From Maylandia zebra (taxonomy: Eukaryota; Chordata; Actinopteri; Cichliformes; Cichlidae), in contig NC_135176.1 in the NCBI RefSeq assembly GCF_041146795.1, forward strand, positions 19,541,786-19,605,785: a DNA stretch of 64,000 nt, given 5' to 3'. The notes under the pieces are model-generated. The model had not been told where the DNA came from and ran no database searches. It worked only from the letters and a program-made list of their open reading frames with translations. Shown piece by piece: positions 1 to 12,627 of the stretch (the first letter of the stretch is position 1; each line of letters starts with the position of its first letter). Both the position numbers and the translations under genes were made by a program.

Positions 1-782
1 ATGACTGTACAGGTTATTGATTGCTTACTCTTCTTATATAAGCTGGAAAGCCTTCTTGAGATGATTTCAATATAGGTGATGAGGTCCAGCATCCACCTAC
101 CTTGCTCTGTGGCCTTCACTATAAAGCCAGATGGGCTCAGCAAGCCATGTAGAGCTTAAAGTTGGCGTATGAAAGTGGCTGTCTCTTTACCTGGCTATAT
201 CACCATGGTAACTTATGGTGAGTGCAACATTAAAAGACATTTGCTTGGTTTTTGTGACTGACTGGCTGCTGAAGCTCCATATTAGATTAAGAATGTATTT
301 TATTACAGAATGAGAAGTGTAGATCTTGTATCACTGGCATTAAAATAGAGTCAGTGTCGCCACTATGAACAGGAACAAAGAACTATACTCTTTCAATTTG
401 CATGTGAGAACTTCCTCACACACAGAGCACATTAGGAAGTTACTTTTAAAACAGTGATTTTTCTTTCTTGCAATGCAAATGCAAACAAATAACAAATAGC
501 GCGTTAAAACCTCCTGTTGATTGTGTAAGCATACTGTTAACGCTTCTTCCCACGCCACACATTTACCCCTATCAGATGTGTGATATTTTTAGTTAGTGAC
601 ATTTAGAGTTTGTGTTGATGTTTGGAGGGAAGCAGCTCCTGCTGCTGCAGGATGTTAAAATGTAGGGATCTCAAACTCCTTTTACATTGAGGGCCACATT
701 TAATTTTACTGTAAGAAAAAGAAGAAGAACACATACACTGTATATTATGCTGTTTACGTCTATATTTGTGCTTATGTCTCAC
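1..782. other. Left-edge sequence, presumed CLUH-like intron
   Basis: AT-rich with no recognisable CLUH TPR exon. A stretch around 661-720 (gatctcaaactccttttaca) resembles a common decayed vertebrate repeat. If the CLUH-like gene continues, its remaining exons lie off the window. Confidence 0.5.
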
Positions 783-2639
783 CCTGCTGCACTGCCAGCT
801 GGGCTTGCTGAACAAGCTGCGTGGCATCTGATGACGTAGGCTTGAGATGCCGGACCACGGGAAACATGTTGACGATGTCCTCCTCACCAAATGCCGGCCT
901 GTGTCGAGACTCAAACACATATTCCCTCAGCTGCACCTGAACACAGAGAAAGGGAATGGAGGAGGAAAGCAGATGCACTTTAAAAGTTGGATTTAATAAC
1001 TTTGTGGTTTTTGGTCTGATTTTCTGCTCTAAGCACAGTAAATTGTGAACTTCAGCCATCAAAAACTCTGAAGCTTGATGTCAATATTCTATTTCTTGTG
1101 TAAAACCACAAGAAATAGAATTATGGATTTAAGAGAAAAACTAAAGTAAAAAAACATTCACTTTTCACCCATGAATGTCATGATTAAAACTATTTAACAA
1201 ATGTTAAATAAATGTAATAAGTGCAAAAACAGCTCTATATGCCTCTTAAGTCGCTTAACTTTAGATCCTAGACTGCCACACTGTTCATTAATACATTCAC
1301 TGGCCACTTCATTAGGTATGCCTGTTCAGCTGCTCGTTAAGACAAATATCTAATCAGCCAGTCACATGGCAGCAACCTGTGACATGGGCAAGATCATCAT
1401 AATGGGGGCAAAATGTTATTTTAGTGACCTTTAACATGACATAGTTAATTTCAGAAAGTGCTGATCTGCTGGGATTTTCCTACCAACTCTAGAGTTTACA
1501 GATCTTGGTCCGAGAAAGAGAAAATATCCAGTAAGCGGCAGTTCAGTAGGTGAAAATGCTTTGCTGATGACAGAGGTCGGAGGAGAATATCAAGACTGCT
1601 TCAGGCTAATAGGAACAGGAAAGAACAGGATATGGATGCTATAATTCAAACATGTTGCCTGATTTCATGAATCTCGTTTTCCGTTGCAACATTTGGATGG
1701 TAGGGTCAGAATTTAAAGTAAACGACATGAAAGCATGGCTCCATCTAGCCTTTTAACACCAGGCTGATGGTGGTGAAATGCTGTTGGGGATATTTTTCTG
1801 GGCTCATTACTACCGACTAAGTATCATTTAAATACCACAGGTTACCTGAGTACTGTTGCTGACCATGTCCACAGTGCACCCAAAATTAAAATCTCTGAGC
1901 AGTGTTTTCAACACCTTGTTGAATCTATGCCACAAAAAATTAAGGCAACGCTGAAAGCTGAGGATTATTTGAATTGAAATCTTTGGTAGTATGTTATCTC
2001 TTTTTTTCTAAGGCTGATCATCTTGTTGATCAGCCTTGTTGGCTGAGAATCATCTGTCGACTTATTGCTATTAATACAATCTAAATGTATTTGTCATTTA
2101 ATTGTTATTGAAATTTAAATGTTTTGGATATTAAAAAATGTATTCTCTAATTTAAAAAAAAAATTCTTGGATAAATGTAGGATAACATTGAATCCAGATC
2201 TTATCTTTTTTGACCTTGAAAGAACAGAAGTGTGGCAAAAAAATAAACTAGATTACCTCATGTCAGCTTCTGCAAAGGGGTAGAAATGTTGACTCATGGT
2301 CAGTGATCAGCATTTTTATGTATTTTTTCTCCATATTTTTGTCCCGTCTGTTATGTCTTGACCAAATAAAGCAGTGTGTTGAGTATTCTATGATACAGAT
2401 GTTGTGATTTCACGTAGCATTGGCAGTATGGAGACTTATGGGATGGAGACTTAATTTAAGTTCATAGGTTGCTGTATTATGAAGAGATGTCTGACCTGGA
2501 TGCCTGTCTTGATGGCAATCTCTCTCAGCAGGGAGATCCTCTGAAGGTTGTGCTTTTCTATTACTTCATCTATACTTTCACTGAACACAGAGAGGATGAC
2601 AGTGTGAAAGTCTTGCTGCACATATCCAGGAACACATAG

Positions 2640-2683
<44 letters not shown>

Positions 2684-3869
2684 GCAAACACCTGTCAAAT
2701 GTGTAGTGATAATAATCTCGAGCCTCAGCCCTGATCCTGCCCCACAGCTCGCCGGACGTCAGCCTAGCCCACACGCTGTCACTCAACAATGTGACTCGAC
2801 TCCCGTGACTCCGGCGTCGGCGGCTCCTGCGACGGGAGAGCAGCTCGTCTGAGAAGGAGTCGGGGAAGCAGGAGGAGGAGGTCAGGAGGCAGTTTAGGAA
2901 GTGACTGACAGCTGCAGAGAAAGCTGCAGGTTCTACATCCTGGGAGAAAATAAGGTAATTGCTGATAAATCAAAAACAATGATAGGTTGCGTAGTGATTA
3001 GTACATGTGTTTTCTTAATCTGAGCACCTGCAGGTAGGTCCTGAAGATGTGTTTGGCACTTCTGAGGATGATTTCACTGACGCAAATTCTCTGTAAGGGA
3101 AGAGGAGAGAAGACTTCGAGAAAAAGTTCATGAGATCAAACTGCAGGACTAGCTCAGTCTTCACAATCTACGTGTGAAGGCTAATATTGAGAAGCCAGCT
3201 CTTGCTGCTTCACACTATATGAACAAACATTTAAAGGCTTGATGAAGGTTTAAACTTTTGATTTCAGAGATGTTTCTTGATTTCTTGATATGACAACTGC
3301 TTTTCTATTTTCTTGCAAAATAAACAAAGCTTATAATAATAACAACAATAATGATTAGGAACAGGTTTCTTATACAATGCGGTATATTCAGTGGAAAAAA
3401 ATGCACGCTGGACCAGCCTAACAGACCCGCCTTATTCATATATGCTGAATAATAGCATTTATGTGGTATGGTTATTAATAGCTGTATTATGTGCCTGTAT
3501 ATGGCCGAGTCGTCTTCTCTCCTCCACCCTGCCGAGCTCCCTCAGTATGGTGCCCAGATATCGCACGTTCACACCCCGCTGATGAAGCGCTGAGGTCAGA
3601 CTTGCGCCATCCATTGGCACTGCTGTGTGGTCAAGACAGTCCATCAACTATAACAGAAATGACACACACACATCATCTTACACTTTATGCGATACACTTA
3701 AACATTATCACTCCACACACAACTGACCATTGCTGGGATCTGATGCGACAGGAGAAAAGCAGCTGCCTCCCACAGCAGGCACCTTTGCCTCTGAACCTCC
3801 TCTAAACACTCAGCAGGGAATCGAGCACCTGCAGGAAAGACACACAGTTCATCTTTAATCTGACAACAT

Positions 3870-3907
<38 letters not shown>

Positions 3908-6900
3908 CTCTGAGTATTTGTATGTGAGCACGAGGGTGTTCAGTACCTGGAGAGCAAACATCAGGATTGAAGCGGATGTCAAAGCAGGAGTCACTCACTG
4001 AGCCGACGGCTCTACAAGCTTTCAGGATCGCATTTCTTTTACTTATTTCTACAAAAATCAAATATGAAAGTATTGTTAGCCAACATGAAGATAATCCGCT
4101 TTCTTTGCCCTCACACATCTGTTAACATTTGATATTTGCATTTTCATTTTGTGGCTCTATCATCTGTGATTCAGGCCTATGATAAAAATTCTTTAGTGTG
4201 TGCAGATTATTGCATGTGTTCCAGCTTCTTCTGACCTTCTGTAGATTTCTCCATCAACAGTTTAAAATCAAACATCACATCTGCAATGCTCTTTCTCAGC
4301 ATGACACCTCTGTACATATGTCATATTCACTTTATTCACTGTATAAGGTCTTATTCACCCATGTCAGCACTGGCTGCAGGTCTCTCCCCAGTATCTGAAT
4401 CACAGATGGGCTTCTCACTCCACTCTGTGGCTTCATCCTGTTCAGTCAGCTGGCTCAGCTCATGCGACACCATCTTCATGAAAAGCTCATACCTACATCA
4501 TAAAATAAAAGATAAGAAGATGAGAAAGCTCATTTTCTAACATTGGCTCATGCTGCTTGTCTAGTAGTTCAGTTCTGAAAGTCTCCCTCACCTGTGCTGA
4601 ATGAAGGCCTCAATCAGCTCAGGTCTCAGGCTGGCCAGACTGTGACAATGGAGACATGGGTAACCAAAGCTCTGGCACTCCTTCGGCACCTCCTCCCTCC
4701 TCTCCTCTGTCTCTGAGAACTGGAAGTTAAGATCTGGGGGGAAGGTTCGCAGGAGGTCCAAGATGTAAGGTCGTCCATCATTACCCAGGATGCCTATGGT
4801 CTCGATGCCAGAGCAAAGCTCCACCGGTCTGTTGTTGTGGTCTAAAACCTGGTGACGCTGGATTCTCAGCTGCTTACTGGTTTTATCCAGCAGCTCCAGA
4901 AACCTGCCATAAAACACACTCCTGCTCAGCTGCAGTAATAGTGACAAAATAAAAGGGCACGTCCGGCTTTTCGATCAAGAGCTACAATATAAGATTTCAC
5001 TGAGTATGTAGGAATGTTACCTCGGATGAGTAAACACTGTCTTGCCGTTGTCATTGGAGCCGTACACTATACTCTCCTCCTGATTTTTCTCAAGTATCCC
5101 AGGAATGATCGTCTGTGCAATAACTCGGACACCACGATAATCCACCACAACTGTGCCGATTGTGTGTAGCCCCTCTATGTCCACTGATGCATATGCCTGC
5201 AGCCGTGCAGATTATTTTTTGACCAGTTTGACCATTAATATCCTTATAACTACACCCTTAAAGATATCTGAAATGATAATTTCCTCCCAAACACCTCCCC
5301 AGTCATACCATCAGGATCTCTCACCTGAGCTCCTCTTAGGTCACAGATGGCAGCAGCGTGAGCAGCAGTGTTTCCCCCTAGTGGTCGGTAGTGCTCAGAC
5401 ACATCAAACCCCTGGCTGAAGAAGAGGTTGTTCCACATGAACATTTGCAAATGAGGCGACTCCCCTGGGTTTATCGGCATGATGTTGCCGTCAATGACAG
5501 CCGTAGCACCTTGTGTCGCAGCGGCCACAAAGTCACTGTTGGTCTGCGAGGAGGGATTCAAATACTGGTTAATGAGTTTATGTTTCAATAAAACAATTTG
5601 GTCCCAGAGGAGGAAGAAGAATAGAGGAAACATAAGAGGACTGTTATAAGAGGTCATGGCTTCTGGGCTTTAAATTGATTATCACAGGTTTGCATCATTA
5701 GTAATGAAGGACAGACTTGGAAAGATGATGTTGGGAATCCGCACCTTGAAAATGCTCCTCTCTCTGTGCAGTCGTTCCTGCAGGGAGCTCCCGGGGAGCT
5801 CCCTGCATCCCTGAAGCTCCTCGTTCCAGTCCCGACTCTGAGATCATGACACACAACCTAAATATCAGCATCATCATCGCCATCAGTTGAAATGTAAAAT
5901 CAAACCTATATTTTTACATGTCCTGCATTTCCACATTTAGGTTGCCTCCTCGATTTTGCGTCCACTACCGTATGCTCATCCTGGCCCATGTAGCTGGCGT
6001 GCGTCTCCTCCGCTCTCACGCAGTCAAGAGTGTGGTCCTCGTGTGGCGCAGTCCAGGTGAACACCTGGAATGGTGCTGCAATGCGCTCATAAGGGTGCTG
6101 CTGAACTCTGGCTCACAGCAGAGGATGGAAAATATTTTTACTGTCAAGCTTCATGCTAAAACAAGTTCTAAATCGATTCCAAACAGTTGGCTCACCTCTT
6201 CTTCTGCAGGGCGGTGAAGTTTTTCCTGAAAGCAGGGCTGACTTGACTCAGCAGCTCCACTAGAGAATGGCAAAGGGTTTTAGGAACTGCAGGTTTGGGG
6301 TTAAAGTTGAAGGCAGTTGACCTGAAGAAGTCAGAGAAGAGCACACGCCAAGTCAAGGCAAGTTTATACCCTTGAGTAACTACAGTACTCAAGGGGAAAT
6401 ACCAATGTTTAATTATAATTATAACTATTAAACCTACTGGAAACATCTGAACAAAATATCTTGCCAGGATGGATAAAACCTTTATATAGCATGTAAAACT
6501 CACTGATTGAGGAAGAAACCCCGTGTAGAGGATGTAATATTGAGTTCTCTATCCTCCATAGTCAGGACATTCAGGTATATTAAGTCACCGTGCATCTTCC
6601 TGTTTCCTGGAGGTGGGTTCCAACTGCTGAGGGTCAAGACCCGCAGGCACTGCAAAGGCTGTCATTTCACTGTTGTTTAACCACGACTAAATGCACATTT
6701 ACCCAGCCTTAACTGCATGTAGAAAAACTGACAGCTCACCTTCCAGTCCTCTCTGACTGGTTGAAGTGGACACAGCGGTCGCTCCTTAGAGCCGGGGAGG
6801 ACGTATTCTGGAGGGCTGCAGTCAACAGACTCCCTTTCAGAAGCTCGCCTCTTCCCCACGCTCTGACCATCTGCAGGGTTGAACGTAAAGGTGAAAGGGT

Positions 6901-9900
6901 TGAGCGCTTTCTTATAGGGAAGCTGATCCTAATGTATGACAGAGGGGCGTTACCATTGTTTCCTGTGGTGTAGAAGGTGAGGTAAGACAGTGAGCTGCCG
7001 TTCACGCCGTTGTACGCATCGGTGGGGTCGAGGCTCCTCAGAAGATCACGTACATGTCTGAGATGAAGACGAGCATCACGCACCGAGTAAGATTCTGCAA
7101 CAGGAGCAACAACGCTCACAAAGGATTCAAATCTATCTTGCACGAGTGCGGGATTAAATGGAAGAATTTTCCATATGAAGATGCTCATGAAATAAGATTA
7201 TCAAGTGGAAATGCAGAAATAGTAATGCTAAATAATTTAACATCAGTATAAGAAGGTATGGATGTTTTGTACTCATGTTTTTCTTTCACTCTAATACTAT
7301 TTTGAGAAATGACTCAAATGGTGAATCATCACATGAAGACAAAACTAATGCAGTAAGAACAGGAAGAGGCAGTTACCCTCCACCACCTTGATCACCGCTC
7401 CGTCACGGATGCCCGGGACAGAGTGCAGCTCATTAAGGCTGTCGAGCGTGACACCACCCAGCTGGAGGGAGAAGCACGTGCGATGGCAGGTGATCTCATG
7501 ATCCATAAGCACCTGGTGGAGCTCTACAACCAACATCTGGCCGGTCACCTGATGGTGGAGGAGAAACATGAGAGCTGAAGTGAAATGAAGACACAGTGAA
7601 GTGAATCTTTGAGAAAACAGGGACTAACAACAGAACCTGTAGCTCAAAACTTTCTGTTCCCGGAGGCTGGATTCTGACAGTAAAACTTGTCTCTTGGAGA
7701 TCAACTATGTCTTGGATACTGAGTTTTTTCCTTTTATCATCATCAGACTGCTCTGGGAGATCATCTTCAGAGGGTGCTGTAGCTGGATTTGGATGTGCTG
7801 TTAAACAGAAGAGAAAAGACAAAAATAGACCATTGAGATGAAACTGGCTGAAAAACAAACAAACACTTTAATGTGAGTTAATCAGGTGGAAAATACAAAT
7901 TCAAAATGAAAATAAAAACAAGGAAAGTTGATCATACAGGAAGCACCCCGAGAGCATCCTGCTCACTCTCTGGGCAGTATTTACTAAGTGCAGAGGATTG
8001 CATACATACTTTAAGAAGTTTGTAGTGGAGTAAAAATCAGATAAGGGTAGCATGGCAGATGTTTACTCTGATTACCCAACATTATGTTGGAGCGGGTAAT
8101 GGATAATAGATGCTGATTTGCGAATAACTGGACATGAACAACTTGAGCTTATTATATAATTTTATATTACAGTGTATTTCGGCTTTTCCACATTCCAACA
8201 AACACTACACTTATGAGAATCAATGTTTTTAAATTATAAAGCTTTTTGTCAATTTTTGGAGATTATATCTCAGAATTTCAGGAGCAGGACCACGCCTCCA
8301 AACACGCTCCTGCTGGTTGTCATCTATATAGGTTCCCCCAGTTCTGCAAGCTGTTCATTCTCGTTTATGTGCCCCACCCTCCCTCCCTCCTTGTTCTCAA
8401 TTCTTTAACTTATTCACTCCTATTAGTACATGGGGATCCGCCAAACCCAGTCCCCTTCGAGGCCTTCCCCAAACCGCAGCTCAATTCATGTCCAAGTATT
8501 CACCTTTACCTACTAAAACGCTGTCAAACCTAAAATGAGGACGTAGGCCCAGCTAGTGAATTGACCTTGAAGTCCTTGAAGAGCAGGATCTACACCCCTA
8601 TGAAATTTGACCAGAAATCTTTCAAAACTTTTTAAGTTATTGTTTTTACAGACAGAAACAATGACACGACCAAAAATACCAAAAATATGCCCTCCTTGTC
8701 CGAGGAAGTGAAAAAGATCTAAAAAATGAAAAGGAAGGTGAATGAAGATATGGTGTTATCATCCAGAGTTTTTCACTGTGATAGATTTCAGACTAAATAA
8801 ATGAGTTCTTAAACACAGTCTTAGCTTAACCAGCTGTAATACTGACTACAAAAAAAAAATCCACTCACTTTGGACATGTGTTGCTCCCAGAAACAGTCTG
8901 TCAACTAAAAAAAGGGTCATTCGATCAATCTTAGTCTCTCCTTCTTCTTCTCCTTCTGCCTGTCGCTCATCAGTCTTGATGGCTTCCTCTAACTTCTTTG
9001 GCAGATGTGACTTGTCCTGACTTTGAATATGACCTGCTGTCTGAACCACAGAATTGTTTGTTTTTATGTGGATATTATTATGTTGCTTTTCATTTGCAGT
9101 CTGCTCTAACTCTTCCATCTGTCCATTGTCCTGATTGCTCTGTTGTTTCAGGTTCACACAACCCTCAGTGGGGTTAAAGTTTTCCACATTTTCTGTGTCA
9201 TTATTGCTGCATTTTGTCATCTTCTCTGACTCCACTGCAGCAATGTTTTCATTTGTGCCGCTGACCTTGTGGTCAGCCTGCATCACTGAGGTGTGTTTGG
9301 ATTCAGTCTTTTGCTCGTCTGGCTTTTTGTTGCACTGTAAGGTTGTCGACTCTCTCAGGGCAGAATCTGTATGTTCCTCTTCAATTGGGTCAGTGTTTCT
9401 TTCTGTCTGCAAAGTTAGCTTTGTTAAGGTGGCCGTCACTTCGAGTTTGTCTTTGGCTGTCTGCCTTCCTACCTTTCCTGGCAGCTTCAAGTCAGCAGAA
9501 ACTTCAACGTCACACCAAATGTCACTGCTTTTCTTCTCCGATGTTTGTGCCTCCAAAAGCAGCTGTTCCACACCTTCATGTTGATCCCAATCATGCATCT
9601 CTTTTCCAGTCTCACTATTAATGATCATACTTCCTCCCCTCACCACCCTCTTATTACCGAACTCGAGTGTTTCTGTTTGTGTTTGAACTTCTGTTTGCGA
9701 CTCAGTCTGAGTCTGCACCCCCATACCAATCTGGGTCTCTATTTCAGTCTGAGTCTCAACCTCAGAGTACCCTCTGCCTCGCATCTCATTACTCCTTCCT
9801 TGTTCTTCGCTTCTTTGCTCGCCCATCCCCTCGCCTCCTCCTTCATCCTCCTCAGACACGAGCAGACACACCATTGGCTCCACCAGAGTCACATCTCCTC

Positions 9901-10158
9901 CCAGGCTACTGCTTAGGATGATGTCAGGAAACAGAAAGTTCTCCGGTTCGAGGGCCAGGTTTGTTATACTGTTTGTTGAGACGGTTAACACGTCGTCCTC
10001 CGAGTTGTCCAGCAAACTCAGTGACTCACATTCACTCTCTTCGCTGGACAGCAGAGGAGATCTTTCTGCCTCACCCAGGCCTGGTGTATCCTGACACTTA
10101 AAGTAGTTTGAGAGGGTCTGGCAGCACTGGAAGATGTTTCCCATGGTGCCTTTATGCG
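783..10158 (-). CDS. cluh: CLUH-like clustered mitochondria protein, 5' 20 exons (3' part outside window)
   Basis: Family role (known): CLU/CLUH proteins are cytosolic, bind mRNAs of nuclear-encoded mitochondrial proteins and keep mitochondria dispersed. Exons read on the minus strand: 10158-8869 (start codon 10144-10142), 7797-7637, 7548-7377, 7094-6954, 6870-6740, 6649-6504, 6321-6196, 6107-5969, 5837-5745, 5543-5325, 5196-5021, 4903-4592, 4492-4359, 4048-3947, 3828-3728, 3647-3495, 3090-3028, 2939-2692, 2580-2496, 936-783. All phases join, giving 1,377 codons plus one base. Residues from about 480 follow [85 protein letters not shown], then the Clu-domain [28 protein letters not shown]-like stretch, and KTGIQVQLREY..FPVVRH. 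The TPR repeats that should follow are not visible in 1-782. The first 425 residues are not part of ordinary CLUH. The exon ending at 3495 lacks a GT donor. Family assignment is firm; which fish paralogue is not. Confidence 0.9.
1296..1968 (+). mobile_element. Decayed Tc1/mariner-type DNA transposon copy
   Basis: Lies in the intron between the last two visible CLUH-like exons. The sequence opens with the familiar fish repeat start 'cactggccacttcattaggt' and carries recognisable pieces of a Tc1-like transposase gene in order (a piece around 1441-1580 ending in gagaaaatatccagtaagcg, then ggatggtagggtcagaattt, then ttgttgaatctatgcca), with large internal losses. The 3' terminal repeat is not seen. 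About 0.7 kb remains of a normal length near 1.5 kb, so this is an old, dead copy. Confidence 0.8.
2641..2682. repeat. (CA)n microsatellite
   Basis: About 20 perfect CA units in the short intron between two CLUH-like exons (2580 and 2692), ending only about 10 bases from the exon at 2692. Confidence 0.97.
3881..3905. repeat. (TA)n microsatellite
   Basis: About 12 TA units within the 118-bp intron between CLUH-like exons 3828-3728 and 4048-3947. Confidence 0.95.
8869..10144 (-). CDS. 425-residue N-terminal extension exon of the CLUH-like gene, predicted myristoyl/palmitoyl anchor
   Basis: Single large coding exon beginning in a strong Kozak context (gcaccATGG) just after a splice acceptor (ttttag at 10159-10164 on the minus strand). 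It opens [17 protein letters not shown]: Gly2 fits N-myristoylation and Cys7/Cys8 fit palmitoylation, as in many MG-start membrane-anchored proteins. The rest is acidic and low complexity: a [19 protein letters not shown] stretch, a Glu/Gly run, and a Gln-Thr-Glu repeat around residues 125-165. No folded domain is recognised. The exon closes with a GT donor (8868-8867 on the minus strand, gtgagt) in a phase that joins in frame to the CLUH exon at 7797; without splicing the frame stops only seven codons later. Inference: it is a lineage-specific N-terminus that could tether the CLUH body to a membrane. It could instead come from an alternative promoter, or be a separate transcript. Confidence 0.7.
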
Positions 10159-11048
10159 CTAAAAAGAAGTAAAAACTGTGAAGGTGACCTAGAGAGGACC
10201 AAAAAAAAAAAAACTATGTTAGTGTCAAACCCCAGTAGAGTCCACTTATACTTTCATACTTGAGCCAGTGTTGTTCAGTTACAACAATAAAAAGGAAACA
10301 AATAAGTCAAACTAGGAAATACCAAGCAACAAGACCCTACAGTTTTGACAAAGTAGGAACTTTATTTAGAGATAATGAATGGTCCTAATTATTCCTCATT
10401 TCACCAGAAAACAACGCAATCATACACAAACATTAGACATTGTTTTCTTTTCTAGATAAACCTGACATTATTGGTGCTATGTTTTCTATCTTTACATTGG
10501 TGGAATGAATTATTTAATCTCTGGCGGATCTCAGCCCATTTTATGTATAAAGCACATCTGTCCACAAAACCAGTTTCTCACCAGTTCCTCAACATAGAGC
10601 CCCATGCAAGAGCTTACCTCATGGGGTTGGGATGGTCATAGGAAAGGTGGCAGATTAGCCCACAACTTCATGGGAGGAGCATGTTAATGATCTGAAGGCA
10701 GCCACCAAGAAAACTGGTGGTAACACTACACTGCAATTGATTGAAACATTGCAGCACCTGCAAGGTCCCTCTGTTGAAGAATACCCATCTTTAGTTTGCC
10801 CACTCCTCTTTATCATTTACAGAAAACATGTAAATGAAGTGCTGTGACCAAATGAAACTAAACTTGAGCCACCATGTTTGAAGGATGAGAAATGCTGAGT
10901 ATCACCCAAAGATCACCAAACCCACAGTCAAGCATAGAGGTGGAAACATCATGCTTTAGGGCTGTTTTCAGCTAAGGGTACAGGAAGACTCCACCACATT
11001 GAGGCACTATCGGACAGGGTCATATACTGTAAAATCTTGGATGAGAAC

Positions 11049-12627
11049 TAGGGCTGGGTGATATGGCCTAAAATTCATATCGCGATATAATTTGAAGCAT
11101 GTGCGGTAACGATATATATCGCGATATATTCTTTTCTTCTGTATAACGTGTTTTCCACACTATAAGGCACACTTAAAATCCCTTAATTTTCTCAGAAATC
11201 GAGAGTGTGCCTTATGTATGCATTCTGGTTGTGTTTACTGACCTCGAACCGATTTTGGCTGCAGAAATCTGTTAAAAAATGTTTTAGTACAACTTTGGTA
11301 AGCCGCACTGCTTGATGGATTGTCAGAGCATTACGACTGCCGTAGTGAGGAGCTTCGCGGAGTAATCTGGGTCCAAAACTCCATTATGGGCTCAAAATGT
11401 GGTCATAAATATTTTGTACTTGTAAATCAGTTTCGTATGTGTAAAAAGAATTTGTGCGTGCGTAAAAAAGATTTGTCTATGGACTTAGCCAAAAAAAAAA
11501 AAAAACCCTGCAAGTTACAAGTACGAATTTTGACCCGATTTTTCTTCCTTTCATCTGATTGGTCAATGTCATGTCAATCACAAATGTAACAATCCAGTCA
11601 GAGAACAGTGGGTTTGGCTGTCAGAGGGGCGCTTTTTTGAACTGCAGGTCTTTTTTACACATACAAATCTTTTTTACGCACACACAAATTTTTTTTACAC
11701 ATACAAATCTTTTTTATGCACACACAAATTATTTTTACACATACAAATCTTTTTTACACACACACACAAATATTTTTAGACATACAAAACCGATTTCCAA
11801 GTACAAAATATTTATGACCACATTTTGAGCCCATCAGGTCCTAAAGTCAAACGAACACTGAGAGTTAAAAATGGTCTAAATTCTTTAATCTTTAATAAAA
11901 TCATCAGTGTTGCTGCTTTACCAGGTGTAACAATTAAGTTTAACATCCAGGCATCCATGAAAACAGAAGTTATTAAATTTAACAGAGTTAGAAGTTAACA
12001 GGAAGTTAGCTTGCTAGTTTCCACCTACCACTTCCAAAATAATGAAGACAGAAAACTAAACAGCAGTGGAGTTTGCAGGGTTACTGAAGTTGGACTACCT
12101 GGTATATAATGTTGTGCTACGTGATTGCTAACAACACAGCTATGTTAGCAAAACATTAGCACAGTGAAGCTGGAGGATGAACGCCAACTTTTTTCCACTC
12201 GATAAAAGTTAACGTGAGGGATTCTGGTGGTTAGGGACTAATGCAATCGCATAGCAGGATGCTATACACGGGCCAAACTTCAGTCAGGAGAACAACTGAG
12301 ATCATTCATCCACAACACAAGGTTAGTTATTAATATACTGCAACATAGAGCAGCTGCGAGAGAATTCAACATTAATAAATCAATGTTACGGAAGTGGAGG
12401 AAGCACAGTTTTTGGCTTTCCCCATATTTCAAAAGTGCTTCATCTCTTTGCTATGACTCTCGGCATAATTTGCAGATAATGGTTGTAGCCACTGCCATGC
12501 TTTCGACCAAACCAGGCGCAGCTTGATGACATCATCAACATGTGCTATTGCGATAGAGCGGTATAGTCAAATCTCTATTGTTGGCCAAATCGTTTCTATC
12601 GTATATCGTTTATATCGCCAACCCCTA
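11049..12627. mobile_element. hAT non-autonomous element (1,579 bp) with perfect 8-bp target duplication
   Basis: Ends are imperfect inverted repeats, TAGGGCTGGGTGATAT at the left and ATATCGCCAACCCCTA at the right. It is flanked on both sides by atgagaac (11041-11048 and 12628-12635), an exact 8-bp target-site duplication as made by hAT transposases. Subterminal palindromes of the type atatcgcgatata are present. No transposase reading frame was found inside, so it depends on another element for movement. It carries a further insertion (11386-11834). Confidence 0.9.
11386..11834. mobile_element. Foldback/MITE-like element with about 45-bp inverted ends nested inside the hAT
   Basis: The left end atgggctcaaaatgtggtca (continuing to about 11430) is mirrored as the inverted repeat at the right end, finishing ttttgagcccat at 11834. 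The interior from about 11645 to 11790 is a tandem array of a roughly 38-bp motif alternating acacatacaaatctttttta with cacacacaaatt. I could not assign a target duplication. The superfamily is unknown. Confidence 0.7.

Noticed and set aside
2451-2789. Minus frame containing a poly-(Val-Cys) run
   Set aside because: It reads through the CA microsatellite between two CLUH-like exons; only its ends are real exon sequence.
9135-9921. Long plus-strand frames opposite the CLUH-like first exon
   Set aside because: Shadow frames of the minus-strand exon 8869-10144; low-complexity coding on one strand opens the other.
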